From positions 1-51,828 of the IMG/VR virus record IMGVR_UViG_3300031578_000049: DNA of 51,828 nucleotides. One strand, written 5' to 3'. Under the pieces are notes generated by a model. It did no database searches. It worked only from the letters and a program-made list of their open reading frames with translations, and was not told the origin of the DNA. Both the position numbers and the translations under genes were made by a program. The stretch is from a virus. This document shows positions 15,680 to 26,000 of the stretch, one piece after another (within the stretch, counting starts at the first letter, position 1; each line of letters begins with the position of its first letter).

Positions 15680-17854
15680 ATGTCATACACAGATATATTC
15701 GGAGGAGAGACAATCTACCCGGCTGGGCAGAGTTATTTGTCGCTGACTTTCTCCGTAGATCAACAGCTGCAATGGCCTATCGAGCAAGCCGTGGGTGGAA
15801 ATGTTGTATCTTCCATTATGGATCTCGATGCTACTGCTCCGGGATTGAACGTAGATATTCCTGATGCTCGGCAAGTGTCGAATGGAGTTCAATCAGTCTT
15901 CAACAACGTTGGAGGCAATCCCATTACGATTCGAGACGCGCTAGGCGGTACTATCCTCTCTATCGTTCCTGGTAGCGCGTGGGTGGCTTATTTGACCGAT
16001 AACAGCACGGAAGATGGCACCTGGAGAATCTTCCAGCTAGGCGCATCTGTGTCGGTAGCGGTCGCCTCAGCGCTCGCAGGAGCCGGTCTTAAGGCCATCG
16101 GACTGACGTTGAACCAGCGGATGGCGCCGACATCGACTGCAGCGACTCCAGTCACGTGGACTGATTCTAACCGCGCTCAGCTGACGATATGGACAGGCGG
16201 TCTTGGTGTCTTGAATCTTCCTCTAGTTGGAGTAGTCGGGTCTGACTGGTTCGCAATGGTTCGTAATGGTGGCTCTGGTGACTTGGCGCTTACTCCTGCC
16301 GCCGGTACAATTGATGATGCAGTTACTTTGATTCTAGCGCCAGGCCAGTCAGCAACTGTCGTGACAGATGGAGTGAATTGGTTTACAGTCGGTCTTGGTC
16401 AGTCAACTGCTGGCTTCTTCGACTTCGTGGAAATAAATGTCGCCGGCTCGGGTGACTTTACTCTCTCCGGTGTTCAGTTGAATAGGATTTCCTATCGTTT
16501 CATCGGTGCTCTCACCGGGAATAGGAACATCATCGTCCCAAATACAATTCAACAGTATTGGGTCGACAATGAAACCACCGGAGCTTTTTCTTTGTTCGTA
16601 AAGACAGTGGCTCAGGTGACACCCGTTCAGATTGCTCAAGGTGCTCGAAACATTACCTATTGCGATAGCACGGATGTTCTGCTAGCGGAGTCAAACACGA
16701 TTGGCTTCCCGGTCAGTATCGCACAAGGCGGCACGGGTGCGGTCACAGCTCCTAATGCTCTTCTCAATCTGGGAGCAGCTGCTTCGGCTCGTCTTCTCAA
16801 TACTCTTGCTCTCAGCGGCTTATCTGGAGGAGGGGACTTATCCGCAGACAGAAGCTTTGCATTGGACGTTAGCAATCTGTTTGTTGAACTTACCATTGAT
16901 CCGGTAGCTGACACTCTGGCAGTTTATGACGATAGCGCAGGAATCACAGTTCAAACTCCAATCGGAATAGTCTTCCCTGGTCTTCTCATTCAAGAGGAAG
17001 GCGTCCCATTGGTCACTGCAGCAAGTACGTTGAACTTCATCGGTGGTGCGGTCACTGCGGCTGGAGCTGGAGCCACGAAGACTATCACGATTCCAATTGA
17101 TGCTCCTACAACTAGCAACGGAGTATTGAGAGCAAGCGGAAGCGCCTGGGTAGTTCCACCGAACATCTCAATTGATTCAATTGGTCGATTGACTACTAGT
17201 CAAACCACTTTCCACGATGCTGGAGTGCAATGGCGTGATGGCGGTGGCAACAATATGCAGGTCTCTATCTTCGCTGGCAATGTGACCTTTGGGGCTCTTG
17301 CTGGTGCCATTGGCTACTACAATTTCAATGAGTCGATCCGTACTCAGGAGAGTTTCTACTTCATCAATGGAGGTGGTCCTCAGCCAAATATCGGTACTTA
17401 TCTGCAGCTCTATAACACGGCTGGACACCTCGTCTATCAAAATGATGTAGGGTTAGCTCTTCCAATCTGTGAAGAAGGCTCGTTTGTTATTGACTTCGAT
17501 GTTGGATTCACAGGGCCCAATACAGTTACCATTCAATACATTCGCATTGGTAATCTCGTGCACATCACGATGCCGATAGCGAATTTTGGTAACTCCAATG
17601 CAAATACTCTAGGGACTGGAGCCGATTGGCCCGTGGGCTTACGTCCTGCTTCAACTCGATATGGAAGCGGCCCTTGCATAGACAATGCTGCGTCAATCGT
17701 CTTGGCACAATGCACGCTCTCATCTGCAGGTACGCTGAGTTTCTTCGCACCTAATGCAGCGACGCCACCAGATTATGGAAACTTCTGGACTACTTCAGGC
17801 GTTAAAGGTGTTGGGGCTGGGTGGTCCATGTCATACCGGATAACGGACTCTTAA
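15680..17854 (+). CDS. Tail-fibre-like virion protein 3
   Basis: 724 aa. The N-terminal part (SYTDIFGGETIYPAGQSYLS, TDNSTEDGTWRIFQLG, QLTIWTGGLGVLNLP, and QQYWVDNETTGAFSLFVKT) is a conserved virion module I recognise from environmental podoviruses. It carries a fibre hinge phrase, SIAQGGTGAVTAPNALLNLG, near residue 350. The last 150 residues form a different beta domain (FVIDFDVGFTGPNTVTIQYI) that may be the receptor tip. Start follows the previous stop by two bases. Confidence 0.7.
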   Translation: MSYTDIFGGETIYPAGQSYLSLTFSVDQQLQWPIEQAVGGNVVSSIMDLDATAPGLNVDIPDARQVSNGVQSVFNNVGGNPITIRDALGGTILSIVPGSAWVAYLTDNSTEDGTWRIFQLGASVSVAVASALAGAGLKAIGLTLNQRMAPTSTAATPVTWTDSNRAQLTIWTGGLGVLNLPLVGVVGSDWFAMVRNGGSGDLALTPAAGTIDDAVTLILAPGQSATVVTDGVNWFTVGLGQSTAGFFDFVEINVAGSGDFTLSGVQLNRISYRFIGALTGNRNIIVPNTIQQYWVDNETTGAFSLFVKTVAQVTPVQIAQGARNITYCDSTDVLLAESNTIGFPVSIAQGGTGAVTAPNALLNLGAAASARLLNTLALSGLSGGGDLSADRSFALDVSNLFVELTIDPVADTLAVYDDSAGITVQTPIGIVFPGLLIQEEGVPLVTAASTLNFIGGAVTAAGAGATKTITIPIDAPTTSNGVLRASGSAWVVPPNISIDSIGRLTTSQTTFHDAGVQWRDGGGNNMQVSIFAGNVTFGALAGAIGYYNFNESIRTQESFYFINGGGPQPNIGTYLQLYNTAGHLVYQNDVGLALPICEEGSFVIDFDVGFTGPNTVTIQYIRIGNLVHITMPIANFGNSNANTLGTGADWPVGLRPASTRYGSGPCIDNAASIVLAQCTLSSAGTLSFFAPNAATPPDYGNFWTTSGVKGVGAGWSMSYRITDS

Positions 17855-17855
17855 G

Positions 17856-19358
17856 ATGCAACCAATCAAAATACTTTCCGCTCCCGGCATCAAGCGTGAT
17901 GGAACGAAGCTTGAGGGAGATAATTATGTCGATGGTCAATGGTGTAGATTCCAACGTGGCCGACCACGAAAGATTGGAGGATACCAGTCCATCACAAATG
18001 CGGTGCCAGAAGTAGCGAGAGGAATTTCTTCTTACTCAACTGATGGCTTGCAGTACCTGCATCTTGGACAGCAGTCGGGAATTCAACAATATACTGTCAA
18101 CAATAACGGCAATCTCAATAGTAATGCTGATAGAACTCCAGGCGGCTTCATTCCCAACATCGACAATCTCTGGCAATTTGAAGTCTTCTATGACGTGGTA
18201 GGTGTCGCCAATTATCTGATTGCTCATCCTGGTCAGAACCTGTCAAACATCGACAGCTCAGTTGCCACACCCTATTACTTTGCGGATGTGACGTTGGGAA
18301 CTCCACTGGTTGCAGCCGCTCCTCGGGCTGTGAGTGGAGGTATTGTCGCGCTTGGTCCTTATCTGTTCTCTTTTGGAAGTGATGGCCGAATTGGATTTAG
18401 CGGAGTCAATGACATCACCACTGTCACTGATGCTTTCATCACTCAGCAGAAAATCATAAGAGGGTTACCATTACGCGGAGCCGGTGCAGGGCCTGCTGGG
18501 CTATTCTGGTCGCTAGACTCGCTAATTCGTGCCACGTTCGTTGGAGGCGGTCCTGTTTGGGCCTTCGATACAATAACGTCTGACACGTCTATCTTGTCCT
18601 CTCAGTGCGTCATTGAGTACGATGGAATCTATTATTGGCTTGGCAATGATCGCATGTTGATGTTCAATGGCGTCGTGAGAGATATTCCGAACATCTTCAA
18701 CATCAACTGGTTCTTCGACAATCTGAACTTTACGGAGCGACAGAAAGTCTTTGCATTCAAGGTTCCTCGCTTCGGTGAAATCTGGTGGTGCTATCCAAGA
18801 GGCAATGCAACGGAATGTACTCATGCGATCATCTACAATGTCGCTGAGCAATCGTGGTACGACACTGAGCTTCCTGATGGAGGAAGGACTGCTGGTATCT
18901 ATGCCAAAGTCTATAGTAAGCCCTTCCTCATAGGGAATCAGCTCTCAGCCGTGCCCGGTTACACTATATGGCAACACGAGACAGGAACGGATAGAATTGA
19001 CATGGCTAACGTGCAACCAATTCCATCCCACTTTGAGACTAACGAGATTTCCATGCTGACTACCGAACAGGCGCAGAACAAGTCTTTACACGTTGAAAGA
19101 ATTGAACCAGACTTTGTTCAGGCCGGCAATATGACGTGCCGGGTTCGAGGTCGAGCAAATGCACGAGCTCCTCAGCTGGATGGTGCAACATTCACCTTTC
19201 CTGATACTGCTTCAGTACCAACAGAAGAGACTGTAAAGACTCGCGAGTTATTCCGTTTGATGAGTTTCCGGTTTGATTCTAATGTGACTGGTGGAAACTA
19301 CGAGATGGGCGAACCTCTAGCTCATATTGGACCAGCGGACGGAAGAGTTGAGTCATGA
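17856..19358 (+). CDS. P22 gp10-like tail hub / DNA stabilisation protein
   Basis: 500 aa, similar in length to gp10-type hubs. It has the family layout: N-terminal VDGQWCRFQRGRPRKIGGYQ, repeated beta-propeller-like blades with YLHLGQQSGIQQY and LFSFGSDGRIGFSG, then the conserved stretch IEYDGIYYWLGNDRMLMFNG and FKVPRFGEIWWCYPRG, and a beta-rich C-terminal domain. In P22, gp10 follows gp4 and plugs the tail to keep DNA in. Here the gp4-like and adaptor genes precede it. Only one base separates it from the fibre gene, and the next gene overlaps by ATGA. Confidence 0.72.
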   Translation: MQPIKILSAPGIKRDGTKLEGDNYVDGQWCRFQRGRPRKIGGYQSITNAVPEVARGISSYSTDGLQYLHLGQQSGIQQYTVNNNGNLNSNADRTPGGFIPNIDNLWQFEVFYDVVGVANYLIAHPGQNLSNIDSSVATPYYFADVTLGTPLVAAAPRAVSGGIVALGPYLFSFGSDGRIGFSGVNDITTVTDAFITQQKIIRGLPLRGAGAGPAGLFWSLDSLIRATFVGGGPVWAFDTITSDTSILSSQCVIEYDGIYYWLGNDRMLMFNGVVRDIPNIFNINWFFDNLNFTERQKVFAFKVPRFGEIWWCYPRGNATECTHAIIYNVAEQSWYDTELPDGGRTAGIYAKVYSKPFLIGNQLSAVPGYTIWQHETGTDRIDMANVQPIPSHFETNEISMLTTEQAQNKSLHVERIEPDFVQAGNMTCRVRGRANARAPQLDGATFTFPDTASVPTEETVKTRELFRLMSFRFDSNVTGGNYEMGEPLAHIGPADGRVES

Positions 19359-19591
19359 ACATAGATCCACGAGGAATGACCGTGATTGAATGGACTGATA
19401 GAACAGCCTTGAATCTCGACAAGTTAGTGCAAGTAGAAAGATTAGATGATCCGGAGAAATGGCAAGACTGGGCTAATAACATTCTTAAGACTCCGAATCT
19501 AGAAGGACAGAATACGCCTAATCCATATCAATTTGACGATTGGATGGAATGGGCCATGCGATTCAATCAAAATGTGGACCTACTTGGATAA
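19355..19591 (+). CDS. Small hypothetical protein between hub and ejection genes
   Basis: 78 aa, ATGA overlap with the hub gene. Acidic and Trp-rich (WTDRTALNLDKLVQVE, then PEKWQDWANNILKT). No recognised domain. Probably a virion assembly or tail component because of its tight coupling on the left and a gap of five bases to the next gene. Confidence 0.55.
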   Translation: MNIDPRGMTVIEWTDRTALNLDKLVQVERLDDPEKWQDWANNILKTPNLEGQNTPNPYQFDDWMEWAMRFNQNVDLLG

Positions 19592-19596
19592 CCAAC

Positions 19597-22068
19597 ATGG
19601 GAATATCATCATTCATTAAGAAGGTTCATGATCCCTTTGGTCATGGAGAGAAGATCAAAGAGAAGGTCGGAGTTAACAAACTCAAGGCCAAACTTGGGAT
19701 AGACGACATGGAGCAATTCGAGTCGTTCAATCTGGATAGGATGTTCAACATGCTCAAGGATGATCCTGAGCGAGCATTCTTAGGTGCGTTTGATCCTCTG
19801 AGTTCCAAGATGTGGGGAAAGGTAACTGGCAAAGACTATGATCCTATTCTTAATCAGATGGGAGGTCCAAGCAAAGGCTCTTTTCAAGCAGCAGCTGATG
19901 CGGGAATAGATATTGGTCAATCTGCTATGTCACATCAGATAGCGGCAGCTATTGCATCATTCTATGCGGGTGGAGCTGGAGCTAATGCGCTTGGAGGTTT
20001 GAGCGCGGGTTCAGGCGCAGGAACAATTGGAAGTCTAGGTGGCGGTGCAGCACAGACCGCTTTGAATACAGCCGTTCCTGCCGCAATTACAGCGGGAGCC
20101 TCAGCATCAGATGCGGAGTTTGATCCAACAGCTCCGTATGATCCAGGTCAACTCGTCTACGGTGGTAGTGGCGCACGTGGCCTTAATCAAAGGAGTTTTG
20201 GGATGGGATTTGCGGAAGGTGGACATATGAACTACGATAATGAGGAAGTCAACAATCTGGTTCAGATGATGGGATCAGTTACTTCTGTTCCTGGTGGAAC
20301 CGAGATGCTGATGTCAGCCTTAGCTGAAGAGATGACAGGTGGCCAAAGATCGGAGAAGACTAAGAAACTCCGTCTGTACAATATGGGTGGCCCCGTTGAG
20401 TACAACGAGGGAGGCCTAGCCGCAGCAGAACAAGTTCGTCAAATGGGTCGAGGTGATGACGATATGATTCTGCATCTTGCTCCTGAAGAATATGAAGCTC
20501 TCACCGGTATGTGGGGTGAACCGGAAATCAATCCCAATACTGGAATGCCGGAGTATGGCTTCTTGTCAAAGATCTGGAAGAAGATCAAAGGTGCGGTTAA
20601 GAAGATTGTCAAGTCTCCTCTCTTCGGTATGATCGCACCAATTGCCTTGAACATTTTTGCTCCTGCCGCAGGTGCGGCATTAGGTAGCGCTCTTGGACTT
20701 GGTGCGAAAGCCGCGCCTATTGTTGGTGATGCTTTGATTCGTACTGGCGTGGGAGCGGCTACAGGAGGGAAAGAGGGAGCTCTCTCGGGTGCTGTTTCAG
20801 CTCTATCTGGTTCGGTAGGAAGTAAGCTTGGAGGAAAGCTTGGTCTAAGTGGTCAGGCGGCTCAAGTTGCTGGTGATGCTCTAATAGGGGGAGTAGGAGG
20901 CGAGATCGGTGGAGGAGGATTTGCTCAAGGAGCTCTTGGTAACGCTTTGGCTCAAGGAACGATGAGACCTATCAACGCAGCTCTGGAAGATTTTGGAACT
21001 TCTGTCTTCAAACCTGGCCAAGGAGACCTTCCTGATCTAGGAGTCGGCAGCACAGGTGAGATGAGTCCTGTTTCTCAACCTGATATCTTTGGAGGTGGAG
21101 GCACTCCTATTGATATGAGTCCAATCGCGAGTGGAACTTCTGGAGCCGCAATGACTGGTTCTCAGCCAGGCATGTTTGGTCGAGGAATGGATTGGATCAA
21201 AGAGAATCCGGGCCTTGCTCTTGGATTAGGAACTGCCGCTTATGGAATGATGGGTCAAAGTTCTGGCTATGATGCTCAACCTCCAGGGCCACCTCCTGGA
21301 TTCAATGATCCTTTGCCAGCATTTGATTGGACTCGAGACAGAGCGTCTATTGATCCCAACGCTTACTACACTTATGGCCAAGTCGGTGCACCTCAACAAG
21401 CTGAGGCTCAATTCTTCGGCAACAATAGTCTCGGTGCTGCGGTTCCTTCGGGTATGGGTCAACCTCTGCCTGGCACGTCAGGTAGTCAAGGAGGTGGACA
21501 CAGAGGGGGAAGTGGTCGTAGAAGTCGCGGAGCTCCTGCTCCAATGACGCCTATTGCGGACTACGCGCCTTCTTGGTCAGAGCAAGAATTAGGAATCTTG
21601 GGAATGGGCGGCTCGAATGGCATCGAAGATCCTCAAAGTGTGGTTACTCGGCTGCTGCAACAACTTCAAGAACAAGTTCGTAACAATGGACCTCGAGGCA
21701 ATGCGATGGGAGGCTATCAGCAGGGAGGTGGTCATTCCAAAGGAAATGGATCAGGCCGTGATGATACTATTGAAGCGTTGCTGTCAGATGGCGAGTACGT
21801 GATGGACGCTGAGACAGTCGCTCTTCTTGGAGATGGCTCGAACGATGAAGGCGCTCGTCGTCTGGACGAGATGCGCGAAGAACTAAGGTCGCATAAAGGA
21901 GCTGGTCTAGCTAAAGGTCAATTCAGCGACAATGCTAAGAGGCCGATGGAATACATGAAGACCGGCGGAAAGATACCACGTCAACGAAGAGCAAGAGGTG
22001 GCCGAGCAAAGAACAAACGAACTGCTTTTGCAATTGCGGAAGCGGCACGTAACTTGGGAGAAAGATAA
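19597..22068 (+). CDS. Internal virion protein with Gly/Ala-rich membrane-active segments
   Basis: 823 aa from the ATG at 19597; an earlier in-frame ATG lies within the previous gene and is not supported. The N-terminus (SSFIKKVHDPFGHGEKIKEK) is helical. Several Gly/Ala-rich stretches (for example AIASFYAGGAGANALGGLSA) look able to insert in membrane. It carries Gly-Gly motifs FAEGGHMNYD and YNMGGPVEYNEGG. Near the C-terminus is RDDTIEALLSDGEYVMDAE, a phrase recurring in phage tape-measure or internal virion proteins, followed by a basic tail. This suggests a protein ejected with DNA through the envelope; family membership is by pattern. Confidence 0.62.
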   Translation: MGISSFIKKVHDPFGHGEKIKEKVGVNKLKAKLGIDDMEQFESFNLDRMFNMLKDDPERAFLGAFDPLSSKMWGKVTGKDYDPILNQMGGPSKGSFQAAADAGIDIGQSAMSHQIAAAIASFYAGGAGANALGGLSAGSGAGTIGSLGGGAAQTALNTAVPAAITAGASASDAEFDPTAPYDPGQLVYGGSGARGLNQRSFGMGFAEGGHMNYDNEEVNNLVQMMGSVTSVPGGTEMLMSALAEEMTGGQRSEKTKKLRLYNMGGPVEYNEGGLAAAEQVRQMGRGDDDMILHLAPEEYEALTGMWGEPEINPNTGMPEYGFLSKIWKKIKGAVKKIVKSPLFGMIAPIALNIFAPAAGAALGSALGLGAKAAPIVGDALIRTGVGAATGGKEGALSGAVSALSGSVGSKLGGKLGLSGQAAQVAGDALIGGVGGEIGGGGFAQGALGNALAQGTMRPINAALEDFGTSVFKPGQGDLPDLGVGSTGEMSPVSQPDIFGGGGTPIDMSPIASGTSGAAMTGSQPGMFGRGMDWIKENPGLALGLGTAAYGMMGQSSGYDAQPPGPPPGFNDPLPAFDWTRDRASIDPNAYYTYGQVGAPQQAEAQFFGNNSLGAAVPSGMGQPLPGTSGSQGGGHRGGSGRRSRGAPAPMTPIADYAPSWSEQELGILGMGGSNGIEDPQSVVTRLLQQLQEQVRNNGPRGNAMGGYQQGGGHSKGNGSGRDDTIEALLSDGEYVMDAETVALLGDGSNDEGARRLDEMREELRSHKGAGLAKGQFSDNAKRPMEYMKTGGKIPRQRRARGGRAKNKRTAFAIAEAARNLGER

Positions 22069-23072
22069 TGCCTGGTGGCGTACTAGATTTCCTGTTCGAG
22101 GGTAGACCGCCTGCAGCGGTTAACACTTATGGACAGACGGTTGAGAACATTCCGAAGTGGCTTTCTGACTACACTCAAGGATTGATTGGTCGTGCTAACG
22201 TAATTGCTGCTGAGCCTTATCAGGAGTATGGCGGTCCACGCATCGCGGGATTCACTCCTGATCAAATGTCAGCCTTTGACATGACTCGTCAAAATGTCGG
22301 AAGTCATCAACCTTATTATGACTACGCCACTGGGATGACTGAAGCTGGAGGAAATCAGAATCCCTTGGCTGCTGCTCAACCATATATCGAGGGAGGATCT
22401 CAAAGCTTCCCTGGGCAAGTTGGTCAGTACATGGATCCATACATTCAAAATGTATTGAATCGTCAACAAGAACTCTCTAATCGAAATCTGTATGAGAACG
22501 TCATTCCAGGCGTTCAAGACATGTTCGTTGGCTCAGGCTCATTTGGCGGTGATCGAATGGCCGAGATTGGAACTCGAGCCGCTCGAGATGTTGCGGAAGG
22601 ATTACAAGGACAGCAGCTCGGCGCTCTGTCTCAAGCGTATGGTCAAGCAGGAGAACTCTTCGGAGCGGATCAACAGCGTCAATTGCTAGCAGGTCAGATG
22701 ACCGGCAATCTCGCGGGTCAAACAGGCGAACTTCAGTTGGCAGCTGGCGCTCAGATGGGAGACATTGGTTCTGAACTACGAGGACTCGGAGCAGGAGATG
22801 CCGCTTCTCTCGAAGCCGTGGGAGCAGCGCAACAGCAGATGGGTCAAGGAAGTCTCGATCTTGCTTACCAAGATTTCTTACGGCAACAGAACTATCCACG
22901 TGAGAATATCAACTGGATGTCTGAGATTATTCGCGGAATGCCACATTCAACAGTAACAGATCGGACAGAGGTAGGACCGGCAAGTTCTTATGGTCCTTCA
23001 CCTCTGTCTCAGATCGCTTCTCTCTACTCAACCTATCGTGGTCTATCAAATCCCAATCCAGGGCAGACTTAA
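22068..23072 (+). CDS. Internal/ejection-type virion protein
   Basis: 334 aa, start overlapping the preceding stop (TAATG) with GGGAGAAAG upstream. It contains PYIQNVLNRQQELSNRNLYE, a Gly-rich turn (FVGSGSFGGDRMAEIG), then a long Gln/Ala/Gly-rich helical stretch, and a C-terminal YQDFLRQQNYPRENINWMSE. This matches a common virion family that lies next to large internal proteins of podoviruses, comparable in position to T7 gp14. No enzymatic motif. Likely part of the ejected core. Confidence 0.65.
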   Translation: MPGGVLDFLFEGRPPAAVNTYGQTVENIPKWLSDYTQGLIGRANVIAAEPYQEYGGPRIAGFTPDQMSAFDMTRQNVGSHQPYYDYATGMTEAGGNQNPLAAAQPYIEGGSQSFPGQVGQYMDPYIQNVLNRQQELSNRNLYENVIPGVQDMFVGSGSFGGDRMAEIGTRAARDVAEGLQGQQLGALSQAYGQAGELFGADQQRQLLAGQMTGNLAGQTGELQLAAGAQMGDIGSELRGLGAGDAASLEAVGAAQQQMGQGSLDLAYQDFLRQQNYPRENINWMSEIIRGMPHSTVTDRTEVGPASSYGPSPLSQIASLYSTYRGLSNPNPGQT

Positions 23073-23073
23073 T

Positions 23074-26000
23074 ATGAAACAGAGATATCAAGAAGGCGGT
23101 GAAGCCGAAGAGCAACAGCCAGATCCAATGGGAGGTCTGGCCAGTATCTTTGCGGTAATGAACCAAGGAACTCCCGAAGCTCAGCGCTATGCTCGAGAAA
23201 TTCTCGACCAATATCAATCCTACGACTTTACGTCTGAGGAGGAGCTTCTCGAGAAATTTCGTGAGACTGCTGAAGAATCACGGGCTGCTCTATCACAGGC
23301 ACGTGAAAGGATTCTAGCTGAGAAGTATGATCCTCGTGCGAAATGGCTAGCAGCGGCTGCCGCTTTTGGTGCTCCTACCAAAACGGGTCAATTTGGTGAG
23401 ACCATTGGAAATGTCGCGGGAGCTCTCGGACCTGAAGTCGAAAAAGAGAATCTTTTCCGCAGAAAGCAGGACCAGGATGCTTTGGCTCTTCAGCAGCAGA
23501 TGACTGAGGTTGATCAGAACACGCTGATGAACGAATTCAAATTACAAGAGATGCGTCGCAAGCAGCAGACTGATCTTGCAGGACGTGCATTGACGCAACT
23601 TGGTAAGCCTACTCCTGGAGCACCTACTTCTGTCACGAATCTTCCTTCAATCAAGAAGCTTGATCAGGTCATGGCGACAGAATATCAAAAGTGGGCTTCA
23701 GGTGGTCAGCAAGACGTTCAATTCCAGATGGCTAACCTCGACCTGGCCATTAGCGAACTCGAGAATCCAGATCTAAACATCAGCGGTCCTTGGATGGGGC
23801 TCATGCCGAAGATGGCTCGAGACGTCTTCTTTCCGGAGAGTGCAAATGTTCAAGAAACCATCGAGACAGTCGCTCAACGATCATTGAAGGCAATTCTCGG
23901 TGGTCAGTTCGGACAAAGAGAAGGCGAGATGTTATTGGAGAGAACCTTCAATCCTCGCTTGAAAGAGAAGACCAATCGTGATCGTGCTTTCCGACTGCTG
24001 CAAAACATCAAATTAGGCGCAGCTGAGAAACAGCGAGCTATGGAGTGGTTCCAGGATCATGCGACTATGGCTGGTTATGACGGTAAGACGTCTTGGACTC
24101 TTGATGACTTCATTCCCGATGAGCCGGTTCTGCGTAAGATTCGCATGCCAGATAAGAATGTCGTACTCTTTCCTCGAGATTGGAATCAAAAGGAGATGAT
24201 GGAGTACTATCAGGAGACTGGTGGCGGATTTGATCCTGAAGAAGAGGCAAAGGCTGAAGGAGGTCGTGTTCAATACGCGGGAGGCGGTGGCGTCAAGAAA
24301 GGACTGGAAGAAGCTCTGGCTCAGTTGAAAGCTCAAGCTGGAGAATCGAATCCTAGTGAGCTCTCAGAGATGGAGGAATTCTATCGGACTAACCCGGTAG
24401 GTGGCAATAAGCCTTTGGGAGGACAGTATCTTGAGGCGGCTTCTGGTTCTGGCAAAAACTTTGAAGCAGGTTTGGCCGAAGCTCGTGGAGAACCCGTTCT
24501 AAAGATCGACCCCAGGAAGCCAAAGACCGGAGGAATTCAAAAGAAGATTTTGATTGATGCTGAAGAATACAGCGGCAAGAACTTTACAGACATGGAGGTC
24601 GTTCGTGATCCTCGAAATCGGAGTATGTATGCTGTGCGAACTGTCGATACTAAAGGAGAAGAATGGACTTTCCTCTACGACATGGATGCTCAAGATCCTA
24701 TGGACGCTATTGAAGAAGTTGAATTCACTAGCTGGCCTCCGACTTCAGGAGATGCAAAACCCATGGGCAATTTCGCGGGAGGCGGTCGAGTAGGCTATCA
24801 AGAAGGTGGTGAAGCTGAGGACATCATTGATTTTGGTGAGGCCGATGCGGAGGAATTCTCAGAGGTTGAAGAAGAAAGCTTCTTTAGTGGAACTCCTGTT
24901 GATGTAGGCGTGACTGGTGCTGGAGCATTGGCTGGAGCCGGTATTGGTTTGGGTACTGAAGCTGCTGGCACGAAGCTCTACGAGATGTACAATGAACTTG
25001 AACGTCCACCACGTAGCGAACAACTGATTGGCACCTCAATGGAAGCGGGTGGAGTTGAACCTGATGAGATGATTGCTGAAGTGAAGCGTGGTCGTAGAAT
25101 GGGAGTTCCTGAGCGTGCTATTGACAAGTCTGGTCCTATTACTCGCGAACTCGGCGCTCGCGCCATCATGGGTTCAGGAGACATTGGCGCATTGGCTCTC
25201 GAAGAATTGGAAACTCGTCATGAGGGATCCAAACAGCGTGTAGGACGTCAAGTTGAGAAAGGACTGAAGACTCCCGAGTTTTATGCGACTGAGGGAAAGA
25301 TGACCGAGCGGCTCTATACTCGTGCAAGTCCGCTTTACAAGCAGGCTTACAAAGAGAATCCTTCTGTGCAGATGCCTCCGTTCTATGCTGATCTGGTTCA
25401 AGGGAAGTATGGAGTAGAAGCTGTAGAATATGCTCTAGACTTCATGGAGTTGGCTGGTAAGCCGATTGGCCGAGAGAATGCAGTAGGAATTGTTCAACGT
25501 CCTTCTCTGGAGTTCCTCGACCAACTGAAGCGCGGTTGGGATCAAATGATACGCAAAGAAGAAGCGATGGGTCATACACCTCTCGGAAAATTGATGCGAG
25601 ACCAGAGGAAGAAACTCGTAAGCTGGCTTGATGATCCCGAGAACGTCACGGGTACTTATCAAAAGGCTCGTGCGCAATACAAAGGAGATCTAGAAGTTCT
25701 CGAGGCTCTTGACACAGGTCGCACGCAATTTCATCGGATGCCTCCAGAAGAAGCTCGTGAAATGATGCAGACGATGAGTCGCTCGGAAGTTGATGCAATG
25801 AAGACAGGCGTTGCTCAACATCTTTACGATGTTATCTATGGTCCTACTAGCGATATCTCAACCGCTCGAAGAGTCATTGGCAGTCCAGATATGAGACGCC
25901 GACTACAGCTGTTGTTCAATAAGCCTTCTGAGTACCGCATCTTTGAAGCGGCAATGGAACGTGAGCTTGATCTGTATGAGAAAGGCAAGAAGCTAATCTC